The position numbers were made by a program, and so were the translations under genes. 64,000 nucleotides of DNA from Candidatus Eiseniibacteriota bacterium (GTDB lineage Bacteria > Eisenbacteria > RBG-16-71-46 > CAIMUX01), in NCBI GenBank assembly GCA_016712505.1, contig JADJQY010000002.1:558001-622000 (forward strand), read 5' to 3'. Positions 25,537 to 32,689 of the stretch are shown here, piece by piece. Position 1 is the stretch's first letter; every line of letters starts with the position of its first letter. Under the pieces are notes generated by a model that was not told where the DNA came from, ran no database searches, and saw only the letters and a program-made list of their open reading frames with translations.

Positions 25537-26397
25537 ATGCCGACTGCCAAATCGACCGAGATCCGCGCCCTGGTGTCGCTGCTCGGCGATGAGGATCCGA
25601 AGATCTATGCCATGGTGCGCGACCAGGTGATGCGACTTGGCTCCGAGGCGAAGGAATTGCTCCTCGAGGCGATCGAGGCGAAGGAGGCGCGGCTCCGCCT
25701 GCGCGCCCGGCACCTGCTCTCGCGGATCCAGCTCGACGAGACCGAGGAAACGCTGGCCGAAATGGCCAACCAGGAGGACAAGGACTTCGATCTCGAGGCC
25801 GGCCTGGTCGCGATTGCGCGATTGGAGCAGCCGAACCTCTCCGCGGCCGAGATCGGAGGGCCGCTGGACGACATTGCCGAACGGATCCGACCGCTGCTCC
25901 CCGGGGCGAAGCCGGGACCGGAGCAGATCGCGATCATCAACCGGGTGCTCTTTCAGGACCTGCGTTTCGTGGGCAACCCGCACGAGCTGTATGAGTTCGA
26001 CAGTCTGCTGCTTCATCGGGTGCTCGAGCGCCGGACCGGAGTGCCGCTCAGCCTGGTGTCGGTCTATCTGCTCATCACCCGGCGTCTCGGTCTCCCGTTC
26101 CGCGGGATCGGACTTCCCAGCCACTTCCTTGCCGTGTGGGGAAGTGGGACCGAGGAGGTGTTCATCGATCCCTATCTGGGCGGCAAGCTGCTCACCCGCG
26201 GCGACTGCGTGCACTACCTCACCGGCGCCGGTTTCTACTACAAGGACGCCTACATCAACGAGGCCACCTCACGCGAGCTGGTGATCCGGACCCTGCGTCA
26301 CCTGATGGTGATCTACAGCAAGTACCAGGACCGCCTGCGCGAGACCCGCCTGGTCAAGTTCGTCGACATCCTCCAGACGCGCGAGCGGGCGCGCTAG
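25537..26397 (+). CDS. SirB1-family transglutaminase-like/TPR protein
   Basis: 286 aa; the ATG at 25537 has GGGAGAG about 9 nt upstream. Helical, HEAT-like N-terminus (residues 1-110), then the SirB1 core (NPHELYEFDSLLLHRVLERR, GVPLSLVSVYLLITRRLGL, GLPSHFLAVW, EVFIDPYLGGKLLTR). This core is a degenerate transglutaminase-like fold whose catalytic Cys is not evident (Ser in PLSLVSVY). A short TPR-like tail ends the protein. SirB1 proteins are widespread and of unclear role. Probably cytoplasmic; monocistronic, convergent with the next gene 65 bp away. Confidence 0.85.
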   Translation: MPTAKSTEIRALVSLLGDEDPKIYAMVRDQVMRLGSEAKELLLEAIEAKEARLRLRARHLLSRIQLDETEETLAEMANQEDKDFDLEAGLVAIARLEQPNLSAAEIGGPLDDIAERIRPLLPGAKPGPEQIAIINRVLFQDLRFVGNPHELYEFDSLLLHRVLERRTGVPLSLVSVYLLITRRLGLPFRGIGLPSHFLAVWGSGTEEVFIDPYLGGKLLTRGDCVHYLTGAGFYYKDAYINEATSRELVIRTLRHLMVIYSKYQDRLRETRLVKFVDILQTRERAR

Positions 26398-26462
26398 CCG
26401 CGACTCCTCCCGACTGCGCGCCTCCGCCTCGCGCCCGCCTCGTCCTCGCTGCCCGCCTCGTC

Positions 26463-27620
26463 CTAGTTACCCGCGTCCTCCCAGGTGCGGAGGGGCAGAC
26501 CCCGCTCCTGAAGCGCCCGCAGGTAGGCTTCGCCCGGGATCACCTCTTCGGCCGCCAGGACGCCGCGCGCTCCGATCTGACCGCGGGCCAGCATGAGGGC
26601 CGATTCCGAGGCCGGAAATGCGGTGGTGCGCATCATCGCGGTCAACCCGGTCGCCTCGTCGAAGAGGTCGATCATCTCGTAGGTCCGGCGGCACGGCCGG
26701 CCGTCCACCGTTCCCTCCACCGTGACCCGCAGCACCACCAGGTCGCGCACGCTCGGATCGTTCAGCATCGGTTCGAGGAGACGGGCGAGCAGCTCCCTCG
26801 GCTCGATCTTGAACCGGCCGAGCGGCAGCAGGTCGGTCTCGAGCAGGCCGAGTTCCTTGAGGAACGCCATCCGCTCCCAGTGACCGGGGTAGCGGACCGT
26901 CTTGTAGTCGAGCAGATCGACCTTGCCGGCGAAGGTCCAGGGAAGGGTCGAGGTACCCCCGGAGGTGTACGCTGCCTCGCACCGGCCGACCGGTGAGGCG
27001 AACTCGATCGTCTCCAGGCCGGTCAGGGTCGGCTTCCGGGCCAGTTCTCCTCGCTCGAGGATCACTGCCTCGCCGGCATACTCGTTGAGCAGGCCGTGGA
27101 TCGAGAAGACCAGGGCATACTGCAGGGTGCCCTTCGGGTGCTGCGGCAGCCCGCCAACTCGCATCGCCACCCGTGCCCCGGGCGCCATTCCCCGCAGTCC
27201 GTGCGCGGCCAGGATGCCGGCCAGGCCCGGAGCGAGCCCCTGGTCGGGGAGAATGCCGATCCCGGCCTCGCGGGCGTCCGGGTCGAGCGCGCGCTGGGAG
27301 AAGACGACGTCGGTGTTTCCGCCCAGGTCGACCATCGGAACGCGGGTGGCAATTGCAGCCCGGGTGACCGCCAGGTTGAGGAAATAGGGGACCGCGCTCA
27401 TCACCGCGGCGCAGCCGGCCAGGCCCTCCTCGAGTTGCCGCGCGTCTCCAACGTCACGGCGCTGGGTCACGACGCGCGGATCGGGGAAGCGGCCCCGCAG
27501 GGCGGCCAGAGCTTCCTCGTTGGTATCGATGACCCGCACTTCGGTCACATCGGCCTGACGCAGCCAGTCGAGCACGCACGCCTGTCCCTGCTGTCCCGCC
27601 CCGAGCAATCCCATCCGCAT
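26463..27620 (-). CDS. Saccharopine-dehydrogenase-like NAD(P) oxidoreductase
   Basis: 385 aa from the ATG at 27620 (AGGAGGG 7 nt upstream). An N-terminal Rossmann fold (MGLLGAGQQGQACV; VRVIDTNEEALAAL) is followed by the family motif AVMSAVPYFLNLAVTRAAI, MVDLGGNTDVV and DQGLAPGLAGILAAHGL. The last 180 aa form the alpha/beta domain of saccharopine dehydrogenase/lysine 6-dehydrogenase-type enzymes (MIDLFDEATGLTAMMRTT). The reaction could be lysine 6-dehydrogenation, saccharopine cleavage or a carboxynorspermidine-type reaction; the sequence alone does not decide. Divergent from tryptophanase, suggesting amino-acid catabolism. Confidence 0.85.
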   Translation of the reverse strand: MRMGLLGAGQQGQACVLDWLRQADVTEVRVIDTNEEALAALRGRFPDPRVVTQRRDVGDARQLEEGLAGCAAVMSAVPYFLNLAVTRAAIATRVPMVDLGGNTDVVFSQRALDPDAREAGIGILPDQGLAPGLAGILAAHGLRGMAPGARVAMRVGGLPQHPKGTLQYALVFSIHGLLNEYAGEAVILERGELARKPTLTGLETIEFASPVGRCEAAYTSGGTSTLPWTFAGKVDLLDYKTVRYPGHWERMAFLKELGLLETDLLPLGRFKIEPRELLARLLEPMLNDPSVRDLVVLRVTVEGTVDGRPCRRTYEMIDLFDEATGLTAMMRTTAFPASESALMLARGQIGARGVLAAEEVIPGEAYLRALQERGLPLRTWEDAGN

Positions 27621-27651
27621 CGAAGATCCCTCCTGGTTCTGGTTTCCGCAC

Positions 27652-27679
27652 AGCATAGGCGGTCGCGGCCGGAGGTCAA
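27652..27679 (-). promoter_or_regulatory. Promoter of the saccharopine-dehydrogenase-like gene
   Basis: Minus strand: TTGACC (27679-27674), 16-nt spacer, TATGCT (27657-27652). The leader of about 25 nt contains the AGGAGGG SD. Confidence 0.65.
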
Positions 27680-27697
27680 TCCCGGCCCGATCTTCCG

Positions 27698-27726
27698 TTG
27701 ACCGGCGTTCGCCGCGGTCGTAGCGT
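27698..27726 (+). promoter_or_regulatory. Promoter of tnaA, predicted to give a leaderless mRNA
   Basis: TTGACC (27698-27703), 17-nt spacer, TAGCGT (27721-27726). The expected start site coincides with the ATG at 27734, which also lacks any SD upstream. Confidence 0.55.
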
Positions 27727-27733
27727 CCGCCGC

Positions 27734-29104
27734 ATGAAGACCATCATCGAACCGTTCAAGATCAAGTCGGTCGAACCGATCCGCATGACCACCCGCGCCG
27801 AGCGCGCGCTCCATCTGGCCGAGGCGGGGCAGAACCTCTTTCTCATCCGGGCCGAAGACGTGCTGATCGATCTCTTGACCGACAGCGGCACCTCCAGCAT
27901 GTCGGCCGAGCAGTGGGCCGGGATCATGCGGGGCGATGAGTCGTACGCCGGTAGTCGTTCCTTCTTCCGCTTCGAGGAGGAGGTGCGGCGGATCACCGGC
28001 TTCAAGCATGTGATCCCGACCCATCAGGGGCGCGCCGCGGAGAAGATCCTCTTCACCATCCTGCACCGCGAGGGGGCGGTCTATCTCGGCAACACCCACT
28101 TCGACACCACCCGGGCGAACATCGAGTTCGCCGGAGCGGAGGCGATCGACCTCCCGATCCCCGAGGGGACGGTCCCGTCGACCTACCACCCGTTCAAAGG
28201 GAACATCGATCTCGGGCGCCTGGAGCAGGAACTTGCTGCGCGCGGGAGCGCGGTCCGCGCGGTCATCGTGACCGTGACCAACAACAGCGGGGGAGGCCAG
28301 CCGGTCTCGCTCGAGAATCTGCACGCGGCGCGGGATCTCGCGCACCGATCCGGAACGCTCTTCATCGTCGACTCCTGCCGATTCGCCGAGAACGCATACT
28401 TCGTCAAGCGGCGGGAGCCGGGGCAGTCGGAGCGCCCGGTGCTCGACATCGCGCAGGAGATCTTCGCCGGCGCCGACGGCACGACCATGAGCGCGAAGAA
28501 GGACGGCCTGGCCAACATCGGCGGTTTCCTCGCCTTGAACGACGACGAGCTGGCGCGCCAGGCCCGCAACCTGCTGATTCTCACCGAGGGGTTTCCGACC
28601 TACGGCGGACTCGCCGGGCGGGATCTCGAAGCGATTGCCCAGGGACTGCGCGAGGTGCTGGATGAATCGTACCTGCTCTACCGTCTTCGCTCGGTGGAGT
28701 ACCTCGAGGAGAAGCTGCAGCGCAACGGCGTGCCGATGATCATCCCGGCCGGGGGCCACGCGGTCTATCTCGATGCCGGGGCGTTCCTGCCCCACATTCC
28801 GCCCGAGCAGTTTCCCGGACAGGTCCTCGCGGCGGAACTCTATCTCGAAGGGGGAGTGCGCGGGGTGGAGATCGGTTCGGTCATGTTCGGCAAGCGGGAT
28901 CCGAAGACCGGGGCGCATGTTGGTCCGCGGATGGAGCTGGTCCGCCTCGCGATCCCGCGGCGGGTCTACACCCAGAGCCACATCGACTATGTCGCCGAGG
29001 TGGTGTTGCAGGTCTTTGCCCGACGGGCCGAACTCTCCGGGTTGCGCATGACCTACGAGGCGCCGTTCCTGCGCCATTTCACGGCACGGTTTGCCGCGGT
29101 TTGA
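27734..29104 (+). CDS. tnaA: Tryptophanase (tryptophan indole-lyase)
   Basis: 456 aa PLP-dependent beta-eliminating lyase splitting L-tryptophan into indole, pyruvate and ammonia. The PLP Lys is Lys256 (TMSAKKDG). Conserved residues Tyr71 (SYAGS) and Arg100 (THQGR) match the family. It aligns almost without gaps to tyrosine phenol-lyase (also 456 aa), but the two specificity positions are tryptophanase-like: Asp124 (HFDTT) instead of the Thr of tyrosine phenol-lyase, and Ile380 (GVEIGS) instead of its substrate-binding Arg. I therefore call tryptophanase. No TnaC-like leader peptide fits in the short upstream region. It faces a divergent lysine-dehydrogenase-like gene. Confidence 0.9.
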   Translation: MKTIIEPFKIKSVEPIRMTTRAERALHLAEAGQNLFLIRAEDVLIDLLTDSGTSSMSAEQWAGIMRGDESYAGSRSFFRFEEEVRRITGFKHVIPTHQGRAAEKILFTILHREGAVYLGNTHFDTTRANIEFAGAEAIDLPIPEGTVPSTYHPFKGNIDLGRLEQELAARGSAVRAVIVTVTNNSGGGQPVSLENLHAARDLAHRSGTLFIVDSCRFAENAYFVKRREPGQSERPVLDIAQEIFAGADGTTMSAKKDGLANIGGFLALNDDELARQARNLLILTEGFPTYGGLAGRDLEAIAQGLREVLDESYLLYRLRSVEYLEEKLQRNGVPMIIPAGGHAVYLDAGAFLPHIPPEQFPGQVLAAELYLEGGVRGVEIGSVMFGKRDPKTGAHVGPRMELVRLAIPRRVYTQSHIDYVAEVVLQVFARRAELSGLRMTYEAPFLRHFTARFAAV

Positions 29105-29190
29105 TCGACCGCAACTGGGGCGCCGTCACCCGGGCACAGAGCTCCGTGCGGGCGGCCGGCTCACCGGAACACCGTGATCGATCAGAAATG

Positions 29191-29225
29191 CAGAAGCCTG
29201 CGGTCTCTCGAACCGCAGGCTTCTG
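29191..29225. terminator. Perfect 14-bp hairpin between convergent tnaA and the PEP-CTERM gene
   Basis: Arms 29191-29204 and 29212-29225, 7-nt loop. No T-run follows on either strand, so it may be a weak bidirectional terminator or an mRNA end-protecting stem. Confidence 0.55.
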
Positions 29226-29276
29226 CTTCGTTCGGGTCCTTCTGCTTCGTTCGGGTCCTTCTGCTTCGTCCGGGTC
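29220..29276. repeat. Three tandem 19-bp repeats overlapping the hairpin
   Basis: Units at 29220-29238, 29239-29257 and 29258-29276 (CTTCTGCTTCGTTCGGGTC; the third differs by one base). The first unit begins inside the right arm of the hairpin. Confidence 0.85.
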
Positions 29277-29338
29277 ATCGTCGTCGACCAGGCCAGACGC
29301 GCTCGAGCGGAGCGCGCGCCATTCGAGGCAGGCTCGGG

Positions 29339-30082
29339 CTAGTTCTGCTCCGCGCCCTTCCGGCGACGCCGCGCCATGCCCGCCGCGCCGATCAGCCCCA
29401 TGCCCATCAGGAGCATCGTGCCCGGCTCCGGCACCGGGTCGCAACCGAGCGAGAGGACGTGGTTTTCCACGCTGCCGTCGGTCGCCGCGGTGTCTTCCGA
29501 GGGATCGGAGTCGCTGGCGGTGAAGCCGGCGTTCCAGGCCGCATTCTGCCCGTGGCCGCCGGCAGTGCCGCCCTTGGCGTAGAAGTCCTTCCAGGCCGGC
29601 TCCCGATAGCTGTCGAAGGCGAGGAAAGTGCTGTTGCCGGTGGTGCCGCTGAACTTGATGCCGTAGACCGAGGCCGGCATCCCCGGATTGCCGCTTCCCT
29701 TGCTGAAGTTGCCCACCGAGAAGCTCGCGAAATCACCCGTCGCGTTCAGCACCTCCGCCTTCACCAGGTCGGCGCAGGTCTCGAGGATGAAGTGGCTGGT
29801 CGCCGAGCGCTCGTGGGTGAAGGTGTAGGCGTAGTGCCAGAGCCCGCTCTGGAGCTGCGTGACCGACCAGCTCAGGGTCACCGGCTTGGTCGGCGACCAG
29901 GTCCAGTTACCTGTTCCCTTGATGCCGGCCGGCGAGCTGATGTTGTTGAGCGAACCGGTGTAGGCCTCCGCGGTCGAAACCGGGCCGAGGTAGAGGGCCA
30001 GGGTGACGGCGGTCAAGGCGATCACCGCGGGGAGCGACCTGGGTGTCGCGCGGAACGTCTTGACCACTAGGTGCTGACTCAT
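29339..30082 (-). CDS. PEP-CTERM sorting-domain protein
   Basis: 247 aa from the ATG at 30082, with GAGGT about 9 nt upstream. Signal peptide (SLPAVIALTAVTLALYLG, cleavage near STAEA). The mature domain is beta-rich (WTWSPTKPVTLSWSVTQLQ; YAYTFTHERSATSHFILE) without a family I know. The C-terminus is a textbook PEP-CTERM signal: VPEPGTM, a hydrophobic helix (LLMGMGLIGAAGMA) and RRRRK, which is processed by an exosortase (EpsH) that must be encoded elsewhere. Such proteins are exported and often embedded in exopolysaccharide. It has a 507-bp upstream region of its own. Confidence 0.88.
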   Translation of the reverse strand: MSQHLVVKTFRATPRSLPAVIALTAVTLALYLGPVSTAEAYTGSLNNISSPAGIKGTGNWTWSPTKPVTLSWSVTQLQSGLWHYAYTFTHERSATSHFILETCADLVKAEVLNATGDFASFSVGNFSKGSGNPGMPASVYGIKFSGTTGNSTFLAFDSYREPAWKDFYAKGGTAGGHGQNAAWNAGFTASDSDPSEDTAATDGSVENHVLSLGCDPVPEPGTMLLMGMGLIGAAGMARRRRKGAEQN

Positions 30083-30589
30083 TGCTGATAACCTCTTTCG
30101 CTCGTGTTTTCGGTCCCGAGGTTTCTTTTCCCTCATCAGGACCGATGCAGTCATGGACTCGCGGGGTAGATCCAACCCGTGGATCCGACCCGATCAGGAG
30201 CACACCGCCGGGAAGACTCGGTGGCACACCTGCGCGGTCTCGATCACCAATGCCGTACGACGCCGGCGTCCCTGGGCTCTTATGTCCTGGGCTCCGATGC
30301 CGTATTCGACTCCAGCGCACCGCTGGGTCACGATTCGTTTGTCGGTTCGCCGGACGGTTTCCTACCAGTCGAATTCCGACCGGTCGAACTGCTCCTGATG
30401 ATTCTGTCAAAAGATGGCGACGAAGGTCAACCCCATGAGAAGATGAACTGCTCGTTTTTTGTGCGTTTGTCTGATCGTGGCGGCACGGAATCCGCTTGCT
30501 GGGGGTCTGAGGGGCCCCTAGGCTCCGTCCGCCGTGGCCAGTCAGGGCCTCCGGCGCTGGAACTGTGGTGGAACCGCCGGAGGAACGCC
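30083..30589. other. Intergenic region between the PEP-CTERM gene and dinG
   Basis: 507 bp with no credible gene. It holds the dinG promoter (30496-30524) and must hold the leftward promoter of the PEP-CTERM gene; on the minus strand a perfect TTGACA lies at 30409-30404 but I see no matching -10. I looked for a sigma-54 site of the kind used by some exosortase regulons and did not find one. Confidence 0.55.
30496..30524 (+). promoter_or_regulatory. Promoter of dinG-hutU
   Basis: TTGCTG (30496-30501), 17-nt spacer, TAGGCT (30519-30524). It lies downstream of the in-frame ATG at 30442, which supports the TTG at 30590 as the true start. Confidence 0.6.
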
Positions 30590-32689
30590 TTGGACGCAGC
30601 TAAGTTGGACGAAATCTTCGCCCCCACCGGGGTTCTGGCGAAGGTGCTCGCGCCCGACTTCGAGTATCGATCGGAGCAGGGCCAGCTCGCGGGCGCGGTG
30701 GATCGGATCCTGCGCCAAGGCGGGCTTCTCCTGGCCGAGGCCCCCACCGGGGTCGGAAAGTCACTGGCCTACTTGATACCGGCCGTCCAGGCTGCTCTGT
30801 CCAAGCGCGGTCCGGTCGTGATCTCGACCTACACCCGGTCGCTCCAGGATCAGATCGTGGAGAAGGAGCTTCCGCGCGTCCGACGGCTCTTCGACCGGGA
30901 GATTCGCGCCGAGGTGCTGAAGGGGCGGGCCAACTACCTCTGCACGACCCGCTACCGCCACTTCCTGAGTGAGTTCGGCGGCACGCAAGACGGCGAGCGG
31001 ATCGATCGGCGCCTCACCGGCTGGGTCGAGACGACCGAGACCGGGGAGATCGCCCAGGCTCCTTCACTCGAGCCGCGAGACCAGTGGATCTGGGGGCGGA
31101 TCACCAGCGAAGGTCGCTTCTGCGGGACCGCCCGTTGCACGCCCGAGACCGGCTGCTACTACAAGGCATCGCGACGTCGTGCGCGCGAAGCGCATCTCCT
31201 GATCGTGAACCACGCGCTCCTACTGATCGATCTCTTCGAGCAAGGGTCAGGTCTTCCGGACTGGCAAAGCGCGATCATCGACGAGGCTCATCATCTCCCG
31301 CGGGCCGCGGCGGAACCGCTCTCCTACAGCGTCTCGCAGGCTGGATTGGAGGGGCTCCTCAAGGGGCTCGGGGGACGGGGCGAGCCGGGGGTGACCGATT
31401 TGCTGCGGAAGTTCTTCCGCACCGATACGAGCTCCGACTGGAAGGAGCTTTACAGCGATCGCCTCCGCGAGCTCGAAACCGAGACCGCGCGCCTGCTCGT
31501 CCAGGCGCGCGATTTCTGGGATGAGCTGCGCGCCCGCCCGGAGTTTCCTCGGGGTAACGAGCGCCTTCGCTACGGGCCGGCGACCGAGGTCAGCGATCCG
31601 TTTCCCGGCACCGGGGTCGACTTCTGCGGCGCGGCGCGGAGCCACCTGGGACGATTCGACGCGCTCACCAATCAGATCGCGGCCCGGCTCTCTGCCTCCT
31701 CCTCGGGGGAGCCACCGCTGCTCCTCGAGGCGCGGCAACGCATCGACGAACTGCTCGAGGGGCTCACGCACCTCGAGGAACTCCTCACCCCCTCGGAGCG
31801 ATCGCGCGTCTACTGGATCGAGCCCCAGGCGACGCGCGGGCTGGCGCTGCGCACCGCGCCGCTCGAGGTGGGAAAGGAACTGCGTACCCGGCTGTTCCAG
31901 TGCAAGAGTGCGTTGATCCTCACTTCGGCCACCCTGGCACTGGAGGGGAAGTTCGACCACCCCGCGCGAAAGCTCGGAGTGCGCGCCGACGAGTACGAAG
32001 GGATGGTGCTGCAGAGCCCGTTCGACCTGGAGCGACAGGTCTCGGCTGCAGTGCTGGCCGGACAGCCCGATCCGCGAGACCCTCAGTACCGCAGTGCCCT
32101 GGCCAGTGGCCTGGCCGCGCTGGCCCGCACGGTGCGGCGAAAGATGCTCGTCCTCTTCACCTCACACGAGATGCTCCGCGGGGTCGAGGCGGAACTCAGG
32201 CAGCCGTTGGCCGATACCGGCATCCGCCTTCTCGCCCAAGGGGTCGACGGCGGACAGGCCGCGATCAAGGCCGGTTTTCTCGAAGATGGCCCGGCGGTGC
32301 TCCTCGGGGCCGCGACCTTCTGGGAGGGGATGGATTTTCCGGGGGAGGAACTGGAACTCTTGGTCATGGCGCGGCTCCCCTTCCTCGTGCCGACCGATCC
32401 GGTGGTGGCCGCCACCGCCGAGCGGATGCAGGCCGAAGGACAGGATCCGTTCCGCACCTACTTCCTTCCCGAAGCGCTCTTCCGCTTCCGCCAAGGGTTC
32501 GGACGGCTGATACGCCGCCGCGGCGATCGCGGCCTCTTCATCGTGGCCGACCCGCGACTCGGGGAACAGGGATATGGCGCGCGCTTCAAGGCGGCGGTGG
32601 GCGTGCCGTTCCGCGTGATGCAGAGCTGGGAAGGAGTGGCCGAGGAGGCCGGCAGCTTCTTCGCCGCCGGACGACGGGAGGACTCGTGA
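30590..32689 (+). CDS. dinG: DinG-like ATP-dependent DNA helicase (XPD family)
   Basis: 699 aa from a TTG at 30590, 6 nt after GGAGG. Superfamily-2 helicase related to DinG/YoaA and XPD. Walker A is EAPTGVGKS and Walker B IIDEAHHLP. Between them lie four cysteines for the 4Fe-4S cluster (NYLCTTRY, then RFCGTARCTPETGCYY). C-terminal motifs: LTSATL, VLFTSHEML, GAATFWEGMDFPG and FRQGFGRLIRR. It unwinds DNA 5'-3', with R-loops, D-loops and damaged forks as known substrates of the family. The stop overlaps the hutU start (TGATG). Confidence 0.92.
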   Translation: MDAAKLDEIFAPTGVLAKVLAPDFEYRSEQGQLAGAVDRILRQGGLLLAEAPTGVGKSLAYLIPAVQAALSKRGPVVISTYTRSLQDQIVEKELPRVRRLFDREIRAEVLKGRANYLCTTRYRHFLSEFGGTQDGERIDRRLTGWVETTETGEIAQAPSLEPRDQWIWGRITSEGRFCGTARCTPETGCYYKASRRRAREAHLLIVNHALLLIDLFEQGSGLPDWQSAIIDEAHHLPRAAAEPLSYSVSQAGLEGLLKGLGGRGEPGVTDLLRKFFRTDTSSDWKELYSDRLRELETETARLLVQARDFWDELRARPEFPRGNERLRYGPATEVSDPFPGTGVDFCGAARSHLGRFDALTNQIAARLSASSSGEPPLLLEARQRIDELLEGLTHLEELLTPSERSRVYWIEPQATRGLALRTAPLEVGKELRTRLFQCKSALILTSATLALEGKFDHPARKLGVRADEYEGMVLQSPFDLERQVSAAVLAGQPDPRDPQYRSALASGLAALARTVRRKMLVLFTSHEMLRGVEAELRQPLADTGIRLLAQGVDGGQAAIKAGFLEDGPAVLLGAATFWEGMDFPGEELELLVMARLPFLVPTDPVVAATAERMQAEGQDPFRTYFLPEALFRFRQGFGRLIRRRGDRGLFIVADPRLGEQGYGARFKAAVGVPFRVMQSWEGVAEEAGSFFAAGRREDS

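Noticed and set aside
27734..29104. Tyrosine phenol-lyase
   Set aside because: Length fits, but Asp124 and Ile380 replace the Thr and Arg that define phenol-lyase.
30442..30589. ATG 30442 as dinG start
   Set aside because: It lies upstream of the probable -35/-10 at 30496-30524, lacks an SD and adds a non-homologous extension.
31900..32688. Extended N-terminus of urocanase into dinG
   Set aside because: The frame is open only as a shadow of dinG; the ATG at 32689 has a good SD and gives the family length.
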